A stretch of DNA of 64,000 bases from a virus, in the IMG/VR virus record IMGVR_UViG_3300035665_000001, positions 1-64,000 of that record. The stretch is one strand, 5' to 3'. Shown piece by piece: positions 1 through 8,500 of this stretch. The translations under genes and the position numbers were made by a program. How positions within the stretch are numbered: the first letter of the stretch is position 1; every line of letters starts with the position of its first letter. The notes beneath the pieces are model-generated. The model worked only from the letters and a program-made list of their open reading frames with translations. It was not told the origin of the DNA and did not search any database.

Positions 1-135
1 TGTCCTTGTTGTCCTTGTTGTCCTTGTTGTCCTTGTTGTCCTTGTTGTCCTTGTTGTCCTTGTTGTCCTTGTTGTCCTTGTTGTCCTTGTTGTCCTTGTT
101 GTCCTTGTTGTCCTTGTTGTCCTTGTTGTCCTTGT
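1..135 (-). repeat. 9-bp tandem repeat, 15 units, encoding (Gln-Gly-Gln)n
   Basis: Fifteen perfect copies of the 9-mer TGTCCTTGT fill the first 135 bases and run off the window edge, so the true number is unknown. In the minus-strand reading frame of the flanking gene each unit reads CAA-GGA-CAA, Gln-Gly-Gln. The array therefore codes for a low-complexity QGQ tract, probably a flexible linker. Perfect identity between units suggests recent expansion and likely copy-number variation. Confidence 0.95.
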
Positions 136-1106
136 TTTGGTGGTTCAGCACCTTCACCTGGTTTAGGCATATCATCGCCCATTCCGTCCATCTGATCAGT
201 AACATCTTTTCTATCAGCTGGCGAAAGTTTATTCAATTCTTCAACAACAGCATCATACATATCCATGTAAGTGTTGTATCTGTCATAATTGATATAATCA
301 TTAAACAACCCCATAGGTAATTGAGCATACCCACTTTTAACCAATGTATAGTTGGTAATAAAATCACCAGTATAATTGACTGCATTGCCATCAAGATTAA
401 ATGCTTTCATTAAATAGAAATCACCATTCGCATAATGCATAATTTCATGCAACAATACAAATTCACAATACAAATAGGCATCTGGAATATCACCACCCTG
501 TGATTGATATTTCTTACCATGTTTGAATTTTGGATTAGCTTTTATACCTTTTACAGTAGCAAATTTCATCAAGCTTTCCATAAAAGGTACATAAAATAAC
601 AGATGTGCGTCTGGTGTACAGGCAGCAGTTTTTATACTATCGTATTGTGGTAAAAGTTTATCGGGAGTAAACCATAAAATAGGTTCAATTCTTTTAACCT
701 GAAATGAATTCGACAAAGGATAGAATTCTGGAACTTCATACTTAACAGCGTTGAATACTTTTTGAAAAATTCTTCGATCAAACTTAACATCCGACATAGG
801 TACATCTTTAATAAAATCAAATGCCGTATCTTCATACAAATTATGTATTATGGTTGCGTTTAATAAAGGTGATTTACTAGCAAATTCTAATTTTTCAGCA
901 ACTTTACTTTCCAACATTTCCTGAGCATTAGCTTTGCTAATGCTTTTTGCTTTTGCAAACTCCTCAATAATATGTTGGATATAATCCTCTTTACCAGTAG
1001 TTACAGTAAATTTTGTTTCACCAACAGCATTATATGTATTCGTTAAACCGGCCTCAGTTAAGTATGTTTTAAACATTGAATCGATGTTCTCAAAAAAATC
1101 ATTCAT
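1..1106 (-). CDS. HExxH metallopeptidase-like protein (DUF2201/VWA-associated type), 3' end cut by window
   Basis: Reading from ATG at 1106 the frame is open to the window edge: about 323 ordinary residues and then at least 45 residues of QGQ repeat. Residues 220-224 read HEIMH inside a hydrophobic helix (VLLHEIMHYANGD), the zinc-binding HExxH motif. In cellular genomes a metallopeptidase/VWA-like protein of this type is often paired with a MoxR-family AAA ATPase, and exactly such an ATPase lies directly upstream here (3 bp gap, same strand). The expected VWA-like domain would lie after the QGQ linker, outside the window. The N-terminus contains L16-T17-E18|A19, compatible with a T4-type prohead-protease site. 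The family name is inferred from motif plus neighbour. Confidence 0.6.
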   Translation of the reverse strand, partial: MNDFFENIDSMFKTYLTEAGLTNTYNAVGETKFTVTTGKEDYIQHIIEEFAKAKSISKANAQEMLESKVAEKLEFASKSPLLNATIIHNLYEDTAFDFIKDVPMSDVKFDRRIFQKVFNAVKYEVPEFYPLSNSFQVKRIEPILWFTPDKLLPQYDSIKTAACTPDAHLLFYVPFMESLMKFATVKGIKANPKFKHGKKYQSQGGDIPDAYLYCEFVLLHEIMHYANGDFYLMKAFNLDGNAVNYTGDFITNYTLVKSGYAQLPMGLFNDYINYDRYNTYMDMYDAVVEELNKLSPADRKDVTDQMDGMGDDMPKPGEGAEPPKQGQQGQQGQQGQQGQQGQQGQQGQQGQQGQQGQQGQQGQQGQQG

Positions 1107-1109
1107 AAC

Positions 1110-3140
1110 TTATCCTCGTTTTAATCCAAATTTAACTAAAATTTCTCTGATTTTTGTAGCAGTAGTATCAAGTTCCTCTGTTATTTTTGCATCCATATAA
1201 TCTTCAAGCAAAATAAGCATCAAATTTTGACTAAGTGCTAATTCATCACATGTGGCTTTTAATGATATATACAAATTACTTAAATATTGATTTGTTCGTT
1301 CTGCTTCCTTAACTTTTCCAGCATATGCAGCTTTATCAGTTAGAATATTCAAAATAACATGAATATATTTCAAGTATTTAACATATAATTCACATGTTTT
1401 AGCCTCTAGCATAGGTACATCATTAACTTCACCCGCAGCATTAACAAATTTTGCAGTTCCACTACTTTTTTGATTTTCTACAATTTTATCAGCAACAAAA
1501 TCCGTAATTTCTTGAACAAATTTTTGTGGTGATGTTAAATTTGCAGTTAAATAATTATCAAAATGTGGTGAATCATATAATTGTTCAGGATCATCATAAT
1601 AAGCGTTAAATATTTCACTAATAGTTTTAACCCCTTCTACTTTGCGTGTTTTAATTCCTTCATACATAACTTTTACAGAATCATTATTACGAATAAATCC
1701 ACCCGTAACATCTAAAAAATTATCAGGCGGTACCTGTTGTTTTTTACATGTAAACGTCAATTTATTACTCCAGGCATCATGAAATTCATTAACCATTGCA
1801 TCAATAAATATATCAAAATCTTCATCAGAGTAACTGGTATCCAAATTAAATTTACCAACTTTTCTTTCATCTGAATTATTCAACGCATTAGTTTCCCAAT
1901 CATCATCATCTTCAATTGATTCCTGTGTTGAAGAAAGTGTCGATTCTAAACCAACAACCGTAAGTCTATTAATGATATTAACATTTGTCATACTTACAAT
2001 ATCAGTTATCTCTCTAGGTGACAGGTATACCACGGTTCTTTCATTTCTTAAATTGAATAATTTTTCTTCTTTCTGAATATCATTTCCACGCCAATCAACA
2101 GTTGTAGATTGATAATGGCTTAATACGGTTTTAATAGCACCTACTGTAGCAGTATTACAATCAAACCCCATTTTCAATTCAAGATCTTTTGGTCTTTCAT
2201 TAGATAGCAAATAGGTTTCTAATGATGCCCAAGATGCTCTCGCAGGAATAATATCAACAACATCGCGAGTATGACTTGTTAATTCACCAACACCAGCATC
2301 ATCAGGATTTAATGCACCAGCAACCATGATTTCCACAGGTAAATCAAATTCTTCATTAAAAGATTTTTCCAATAATAATTTTCTAATTGAATTGAATACC
2401 TGAGCATCAGCTCTAGTTAATTCATCTAATAATAATAAAAATTTATATTTTCCTTGACCTTTTTTTCTTTTTTCTTCTGGAATGACTTCCTCATTTTTAA
2501 GTGTTTCCTGCATTTTTTTCTGAATTAAATCAAGTAATTCAGGTTTAGAAAACGATGTAGTCATTACGGGTAAACCATTACTATCTAATTCAGGAGAATT
2601 ATTTGCATCTTTTGCTTGGTTTGCCGTTGGAATTCCAGTAGTTGATTCACGATGTAATGTTGATACATCAATGTGTATAAAATGTAAATCTAAATTATTG
2701 GCAACTTGCATCATATGTGCAGTATTGTGATGAATAAATCCTTGAGCATCCTGATACAAATGTGTATCCGTAGCAATATTTAAATCATATACTAATTCCT
2801 GTGCACCCGTTAATGTTGATTTTGTAATCTTAACAATTGAACCATCTGCCTTCTCTACAGAATCCCCAATATTAAATTCATTTACAAATTTACAATCCTT
2901 TTTATTATAAGCCAATTTATGTTTTTCAGCAGTTTCAACTTTAGTGCCATCATCAAATTCAATAACGTTAATAACATCTTCCTTTGTCATTAGAAAAGGA
3001 ACAGGTTGATAGTGTCCATTTTCATCCTTTAGTTTAATTGCTGATTTCACATAATATTCTTCATCACAGACAAATTCAACACCTTCTAATCTGGCTACAG
3101 CTTCAAATAATTCTGAAATTTCTACTTTTAATTCCATCAT
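1110..3140 (-). CDS. MoxR-type AAA ATPase, C-terminal half, with N-terminal split-intein fragment (IntC)
   Basis: The 676-residue product starts with about 139 residues of intein. They include a block-B-like T-x-x-H (TAEKH, about 70-74), block F (VYDLNIATDTHLY, about 117-129) and a terminal GFIHHN with catalytic Asn139. The extein follows, beginning with Thr140. That extein is the rest of an AAA module whose P-loop GEPGIGK ends the N-extein of the gene at 3413-5032; joining gives GEPGIGKT. Walker B is FLLLLDE (about 234-240) and a sensor-1-like ALNPDD follows. The spliced protein would be about 1047 residues with two AAA modules. RBS AAAGGTG precedes the double ATG and a TATAAATA box lies at 3174-3181, so this half has its own promoter. 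Unspliced, the second AAA module lacks a complete Walker A motif. Confidence 0.85.
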   Translation of the reverse strand: MMELKVEISELFEAVARLEGVEFVCDEEYYVKSAIKLKDENGHYQPVPFLMTKEDVINVIEFDDGTKVETAEKHKLAYNKKDCKFVNEFNIGDSVEKADGSIVKITKSTLTGAQELVYDLNIATDTHLYQDAQGFIHHNTAHMMQVANNLDLHFIHIDVSTLHRESTTGIPTANQAKDANNSPELDSNGLPVMTTSFSKPELLDLIQKKMQETLKNEEVIPEEKRKKGQGKYKFLLLLDELTRADAQVFNSIRKLLLEKSFNEEFDLPVEIMVAGALNPDDAGVGELTSHTRDVVDIIPARASWASLETYLLSNERPKDLELKMGFDCNTATVGAIKTVLSHYQSTTVDWRGNDIQKEEKLFNLRNERTVVYLSPREITDIVSMTNVNIINRLTVVGLESTLSSTQESIEDDDDWETNALNNSDERKVGKFNLDTSYSDEDFDIFIDAMVNEFHDAWSNKLTFTCKKQQVPPDNFLDVTGGFIRNNDSVKVMYEGIKTRKVEGVKTISEIFNAYYDDPEQLYDSPHFDNYLTANLTSPQKFVQEITDFVADKIVENQKSSGTAKFVNAAGEVNDVPMLEAKTCELYVKYLKYIHVILNILTDKAAYAGKVKEAERTNQYLSNLYISLKATCDELALSQNLMLILLEDYMDAKITEELDTTATKIREILVKFGLKRG
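2724..3140 (-). other. Split intein C-terminal fragment (IntC, about 139 aa)
   Basis: The region encodes a T-x-x-H block B, a VYDLNI block F and a terminal His-Asn. The Asn codon lies at 2724-2726 and is followed by a Thr codon at 2721-2723, the +1 nucleophile. There is no room for an endonuclease domain. The fragment is unusually long because the split lies just after block A, as in the atypically split inteins known from phage metagenomes (e.g. the AceL-TerL type). Function is inferred from motif order and from the exact reconstitution of a P-loop. Confidence 0.85.
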
Positions 3141-3173
3141 CTTTTCACCTTTTAATATTTAATATTTAATATT

Positions 3174-3181
3174 TATTTATA
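3174..3181 (-). promoter_or_regulatory. T4-type late promoter box TATAAATA
   Basis: On the minus strand the sequence reads CTATAAATAA, 34 bp upstream of the ATG at 3140. This is a perfect T4 late -10 box. It would let the IntC half be transcribed independently of the IntN half. Confidence 0.6.
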
Positions 3182-3320
3182 GTATTTTTCCATATTTATT
3201 ATCTATTTTTAAAACCTCAGATATGGAAATTGTAAATATACCAATTTTTCATTTGTTATCCCAACATTAAAGCATTTTCAAAGAAAAGTTTCACACAAAT
3301 CTACTACGAATATAGGTTAC

Positions 3321-3353
3321 AAAAAAAATCCCCAGTTTTTCAACCAGGGATTT
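3321..3353 (-). terminator. Rho-independent terminator between the two split-intein genes
   Basis: On the minus strand, AAATCCC and GGGATTT pair (7 bp), with an inner GTT/AAC pairing around a GAAA loop, followed directly by a run of U. It lies 60 bp after the stop codon of the N-terminal ATPase half, so the two halves form separate transcription units. Confidence 0.8.
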
Positions 3354-3412
3354 AAATTTTTGAATAGTGTTGACTTAACTAAACACTCTCACATTGTTGA
3401 TAAAAACACATA

Positions 3413-5032
3413 CTATTTTAATTTTTCAGCTCTAATTTCTAAAATAGTTTTATATAACACCTCATCGATCTCAACTATAATTTCCTGATTACCTCGTAAA
3501 CATTTACCAATACCAGGTTCTCCAGAGATAATGGGTACATATTTTCTAGCCTCTTTAGCCGTTGATTCGGAATCACCATCCATTTTAATTTTAGTAAGTA
3601 ATTGCTGTTCTAATACATCTCGCCATTCGGTTTGTGGATGTGTACTACCATCAAAATCAATTTTAGATGTTTGTTTTATCAAATCAACCATAATTTTTTT
3701 AATTTTTGGATATAAATCTGATACAGCTCCATTTGTGTAATTTTTAAAATTCAATTCCACATTTGTCATCAATATTGATGCTTCTCTAAAATTTGCAACT
3801 GGTAAATTTGCGTTGATATATAACAGTAATTGTTCCCACCGTCTAGGTGAAGATCTAACCTCAACAGATTTATCATCATAACTTAAATCTTCAGCAGTTA
3901 AATTATCATAGAATGTATTAAACACTTGTGGGTTTAATTTGATACTTGGAAATTCCTTCGATATATTTTTTTCATATTTTTTAAGGAAATAATCAAACCA
4001 TTGTTCTTTATCAGGGGATTTAAATTCCATTTCTACGAAATCATTATTCATAGGAATATCTTCAACACCATCGTCACTCAAATTTGATGCATAAACAATG
4101 AAAACTCCAGGTGGAATTTTATCATTACCAATTTGTCCATTCAAAATATTTCTAAGGATGTTTCTGATTTTCATATTATCATTTCTAAAATATTCATCTA
4201 AAAACAATATACAGTTATATGATTCCCTAACATTTGTGATCAAAGCTTTATTGTTTGTATAACCATCTCTAATTGTTCTATCTTTTTTAAGATTAGTAAT
4301 CAGTTCTTCCGTAGTCAATTTTAAAGATTTCATCGATTTTAATTTGGTGACCAAATTTGATTCCGATTGTACGATTTCAAATTTTTGTGAGGTCAAATCA
4401 TTTAAACCACTACTATCTTGTGATGTAGTAACGACTGCAGAATCAGAGGAAATTTTATCACCAACCATAATCATAAATGGAATATTGATAATGTGTTCCT
4501 CAGTAATATGTGGTGCCTCAATAGTTATTAATGGTAAACCTAATAATTTTGAGAACCCACGAATAAAAGAAGTTTTACCCGTTCCTGGATCACCAGTAAG
4601 CATAATAGAATTTTTTACACCCGATGAAGCTGCCTGTCCGTCCATTAACGACAATAATGTAAAAATTTGTTTATTGAACACGTTGTTATTATTTACATTT
4701 GGAGCTTTAAACATCAGTTCCTTAGAACTTAATGCTTTATCAAGTGAACCACCAGCTTTCACCGAACCACCAGATTCATCGGGAATATATTTTTCAACAA
4801 CACTACCATCCAAATTTAAAAATTTTGCAGATTTTGCCGCCTCTACATATTTTTTCAAAGATGCAGTTTTTGTATCTAAATCTTTTTCAAAATCACCAAT
4901 ATTTTCATCTGTAATTTTTTTATCTTTGTGGTTTAACACAGCATTAATCAGAGCATCAAATGTTACATTTGTTCTAGATGTAATCTTATCGGAAAGTTTT
5001 GCTTCCGTAATTAACGAATATGATAATTTCAT
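3413..5032 (-). CDS. MoxR-type AAA ATPase, N-terminal half, with C-terminal split-intein fragment (IntN)
   Basis: The product has 539 residues. A complete first AAA module shows Walker A GDPGTGKT (147-154) and Walker B CILFLDE (about 274-280), with a sensor-like VYASN (about 313-317). A second Walker A begins at GEPGIGK (504-510) and is cut after the Lys by Cys511. The last 29 residues (CLRGNQEIIVEI...) look like intein block A, then stop. The missing Thr and the rest of module 2 are in the gene at 1110-3140. The start ATG has GGGAG upstream and lies 3 bp after the preceding gene. The N-terminus MKLSYSLITE|A has I8-T9-E10|A11, the same spacing as the T4 internal-protein leader MKTYQEFIAE|A, suggesting packaging in the capsid (inference). 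Confidence 0.85.
   Translation of the reverse strand: MKLSYSLITEAKLSDKITSRTNVTFDALINAVLNHKDKKITDENIGDFEKDLDTKTASLKKYVEAAKSAKFLNLDGSVVEKYIPDESGGSVKAGGSLDKALSSKELMFKAPNVNNNNVFNKQIFTLLSLMDGQAASSGVKNSIMLTGDPGTGKTSFIRGFSKLLGLPLITIEAPHITEEHIINIPFMIMVGDKISSDSAVVTTSQDSSGLNDLTSQKFEIVQSESNLVTKLKSMKSLKLTTEELITNLKKDRTIRDGYTNNKALITNVRESYNCILFLDEYFRNDNMKIRNILRNILNGQIGNDKIPPGVFIVYASNLSDDGVEDIPMNNDFVEMEFKSPDKEQWFDYFLKKYEKNISKEFPSIKLNPQVFNTFYDNLTAEDLSYDDKSVEVRSSPRRWEQLLLYINANLPVANFREASILMTNVELNFKNYTNGAVSDLYPKIKKIMVDLIKQTSKIDFDGSTHPQTEWRDVLEQQLLTKIKMDGDSESTAKEARKYVPIISGEPGIGKCLRGNQEIIVEIDEVLYKTILEIRAEKLK
3416..3502 (-). other. Split intein N-terminal fragment (IntN, about 29 aa)
   Basis: The Cys codon at 3500-3502 directly follows the Lys codon of a P-loop. 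The 29 residues to the stop (CLRGNQEIIVEIDEVLYK...) carry the Cys1 nucleophile and the short hydrophobic strand of intein block A, and nothing else. A 29/139 split is the reverse of the usual cyanobacterial DnaE arrangement of about 100/35. Confidence 0.85.
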
Positions 5033-5035
5033 TCT

Positions 5036-5428
5036 CTACTCCCAATTCATAATTTTTTTAAATTCATCTGGTGTATCTACCAGAGTTTTCATCATTTCAG
5101 CATATCTATAAATATATCCAGTTTCAAGATAATTAACACATGGAATAACATATCTTTTTCCCGTATCTGGATCAACGATACCGCCATACATTCCAATGAT
5201 TATTTGAGTTCTGTCTTTACCTGTTGTATCTATTGTAGCCACAGATGCTCGTACTTTTGCTAAATTTTCTTCAGAAATATCAAATTTTGTATCGGTATTA
5301 CTTTGGTTACTAGTTGCAACTCCATAAGATGTTGCAACATCTTCAAAAATCTTATTTGATATTTTATAAGAAGATTTAGTTTGAATTTTAGTGGAAGTTT
5401 GTTTTAACATATCAGCCAACTTACTCAT
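5036..5428 (-). CDS. Hypothetical protein, 130 aa, co-transcribed with the AAA ATPase
   Basis: I do not recognise this protein. It starts MSKLADMLKQTSTKI with a strong AAGGAG eight bases before the ATG and a late-promoter box at 5470-5477. It ends 3 bp before the start of the split ATPase gene, so the two are very probably one transcript. The N-terminal third is Thr/Ser/Lys-rich. The rest (for example IIIGMYGGIVDPDTGKRYVIPCVNYL) looks like a small beta-rich fold. No signal peptide or membrane segment is seen. A partner or adaptor role for the ATPase is possible from position only. Confidence 0.75.
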   Translation of the reverse strand: MSKLADMLKQTSTKIQTKSSYKISNKIFEDVATSYGVATSNQSNTDTKFDISEENLAKVRASVATIDTTGKDRTQIIIGMYGGIVDPDTGKRYVIPCVNYLETGYIYRYAEMMKTLVDTPDEFKKIMNWE

Positions 5429-5469
5429 TTTAACTCCTTCAATATATTATTTTTAATTATAATTTTCTA

Positions 5470-5477
5470 TATTTATA
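5470..5477 (-). promoter_or_regulatory. T4-type late promoter box TATAAATA
   Basis: The minus strand reads GATATAAATATAG, 42 bp upstream of the ATG at 5428. It would drive the gene at 5036-5428 and the IntN-bearing ATPase gene, ending at the terminator at 3321-3353. Confidence 0.65.
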
Positions 5478-5521
5478 TCTTTTTTTTAAAAAAGCCATCA
5501 CTTATATCACATTAATTATTC

Positions 5522-8500
5522 TTAAACGTTTTTCTCCAAATAGTCCAACCAAAATTGAATAAGAAAGAAGTCATCATATTCGGCAATAGTTTTCGATTCA
5601 ACATACTGAATATAACTACTAATACAGACAATATCATCCTCAGATAAACATCTACCAAATGTTTCTTTCTCTAACGAAACTATATCAGAAATAAAAGTGG
5701 TATACGGTTTATCAGATTCAACTTTTTTAATCTCATAACCATAATGTAGTTCTAACTTTTTGTTAAGTAAAAATAAATCCATATCAATTTCATTATGCCA
5801 TTCATTAGTGGATAAATTTTGTTTTAATCTGTAATAAGTATCAGTCATAACAACACGGGTATCATCTGATAAAATTTGATAATTAACTATCAACTTTATT
5901 TTAAACAATAAGTTACGAAGATTTACAACCAATTTAATTAACATTTGACCATATTTTAATTTTTCATCAACATAACCTGTGACATCAAACAATTTTATCT
6001 CTTTCAATCTATCTTTAAAATGTTTAACATCCAATTGATTATAAGCATACGTAGCCGTCAATATTTCAAAAACAGTTTGTTGATCTTTATACAATTCAAT
6101 AAGCACACTTATATCAACGATATTCTGTTTAAAATCATATGCATGAACATCATTCATATATTCTGAAAAAGTCTTAGTCCCATTCAAATGGTTTTTATAC
6201 GCATTTAAAGTTGGGGTTATATCCATAAGCGGTAATTCAAAATTAATATCAAATGATTTTAATAAATTTTTGTTCAACGATGTTAATGCATACCGCTTAG
6301 ATTTTATATTATCCAACTCATAAAACAAATAGAAATTTTTATTTTCTGCTTCGAGGGTTTTTATTTCTGACATAACCAATTCATAGGATTCAACATCTAA
6401 ACCATCTAATACACCATACAACAAATTTATTCGTTCTAACCTAGTTATCAACATATTAAACATTTCCCGAACATTAGCTTTAAATACTAATGTAGGTACA
6501 GCCAAATTAGTAATCTCGGGTCTAAATTCATCTCGATCATATTGCCCCAATGAGGTATTCACAAAATAGCGAATATCAACATTATAAGTATATTTTCCTA
6601 AACCATTGCCAGATTCTGCACCTGTAACAACAGATGCAACAATATTTTTTATTTCGATAATACAATATCGATTTTTATTATTACGCAAAACCAATTTATC
6701 TCCAATAGTTACATTTATTTTTGTAAATGGAGTAGTATATTGTGCAGCATTATTAATATCATAAACACTTTTAACCGAACTTGGAACTTTCGTCATAAAA
6801 GTTATAAATTTACTGCCCGTTATATCCACAGTAGTATTACCAGATATAGGTACCGACAACCTAAAATCAAACAAAAATTCAGATGCTGGATCGGGATATG
6901 CAAATTTTGGATCAAATATTGTCGTATTATCAAACTCATGTCCCGGAAAACCAACACCATTATATCCAACAAAAACATATCCTAGTCTGTCAGCTAATAA
7001 TGTAGTATCCACTGTAGAAAAAGTAACAGCCCCTTTATCCAACATATCCTTTAACGCACCAGATAGATATAGAGGTCTAGTTACCAAAATTCCACTTTCT
7101 GGGTCAGCATATGTCATTTTTGGTACATCTGGGTTTAATTCTAATGGTGCGTAGTGAACATCTCCCATCTTTACAATTTGCGAATTTTTAGGTCCATCCA
7201 AATTAAAAGTTATATGACGTACAAATGCTTCACCAGTGGAGTAAGTAATTTCACATCTAACATCATATGTTCCAGCATCATAAAATGTATGTGCTACCTC
7301 ATTACCATCAAGAACCAATGTTTCTACAAACCATTTATATACTGCTTGTATTTCATTTCCGATAGCGTCAACAGTAGTTTCCATTTTTGCTTTTAATTCG
7401 ACAGTAAATGGGACATTACCAGTATATGAAATAGAATCGGTGTAATCTACTTTATCGGGAACTATAATATTATTATTGATGATAATATCAGTCCATTGCT
7501 TTCTATGTTTTTCAATCAACATATTTTTTTTATTTTCTAATTTTACAACTTCAACACAATTCTTAAATTTTCCAATAAGTTCCACAAAATTATAAAAATC
7601 ACATTTGATACTTTCATTATAATACTCAATATTACTAATAGTTTCGGTTGATAATTTAACGTTGTATTTAGTGTCCACCGAATACTCAACAATCATTTTT
7701 GTAATTTCTGATAATACCTGACTTTGTGTTAAGATTAACGCAGATATTCTACCTTTTTGACTAAACTTTACAACATTATCTTTATTTTTTAAATAAAATG
7801 GGTGAAGAATTAAAATACTGTGGTCCAATTTCTCATAGTCGTCCGTAACTCTCAAAATATTATGAAACCATCGAATGTAATTTATTCGCATCAACTGATT
7901 ATCAAAATATAATTTTTTTAAATTTTTTTCATTCAATAAAAATGCCTTTTCATTAGGTCTAGTTGAAATTATAAACTCATAAAGTATATCCAACTCGGCA
8001 AACAATTCACTTCTAACAACTTTATAAGTTTCATCATCAAATAAATCTGTTAAAATATCTACCGATTCAGAAAAACCGGTAGAAACTTTATCATGGGTTA
8101 TTTCATCCAAATATAATTTATCGATATTACCAATTTTAGTAAATATAGAATCAACCGAATCACTAAATTTTTCAAGTGCGTATAAAATATTAAAATCAAT
8201 TATATTTTCATTGTAAAAAGCGTTATATTCATTTAAAAATTGAATGTAACTTCCTTTATTATATAAATCGGTCAAAACATATGAAAACGCTTTAATTGGG
8301 GTATATATTTTAGTATCAATATATTCATTAAAACCAAAGAATACATTTTTCTTTGCAATAACTAATATAATTTCAACCTTGCTGACGTGCGATTTAAAAT
8401 CAATCAATTTATTCCGACACGATATTTTATTTTCATCGATACCCAAAAGTATATCATCTAGACGCTTACTTTTCAAATCTTCAAGATCAGCAGTTAATTT

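Noticed and set aside
6-320. Plus-strand ORF of Leu-Leu-Ser repeats
   Set aside because: It is the antisense shadow of the QGQ-coding repeat in the minus-strand metallopeptidase gene, with no RBS.
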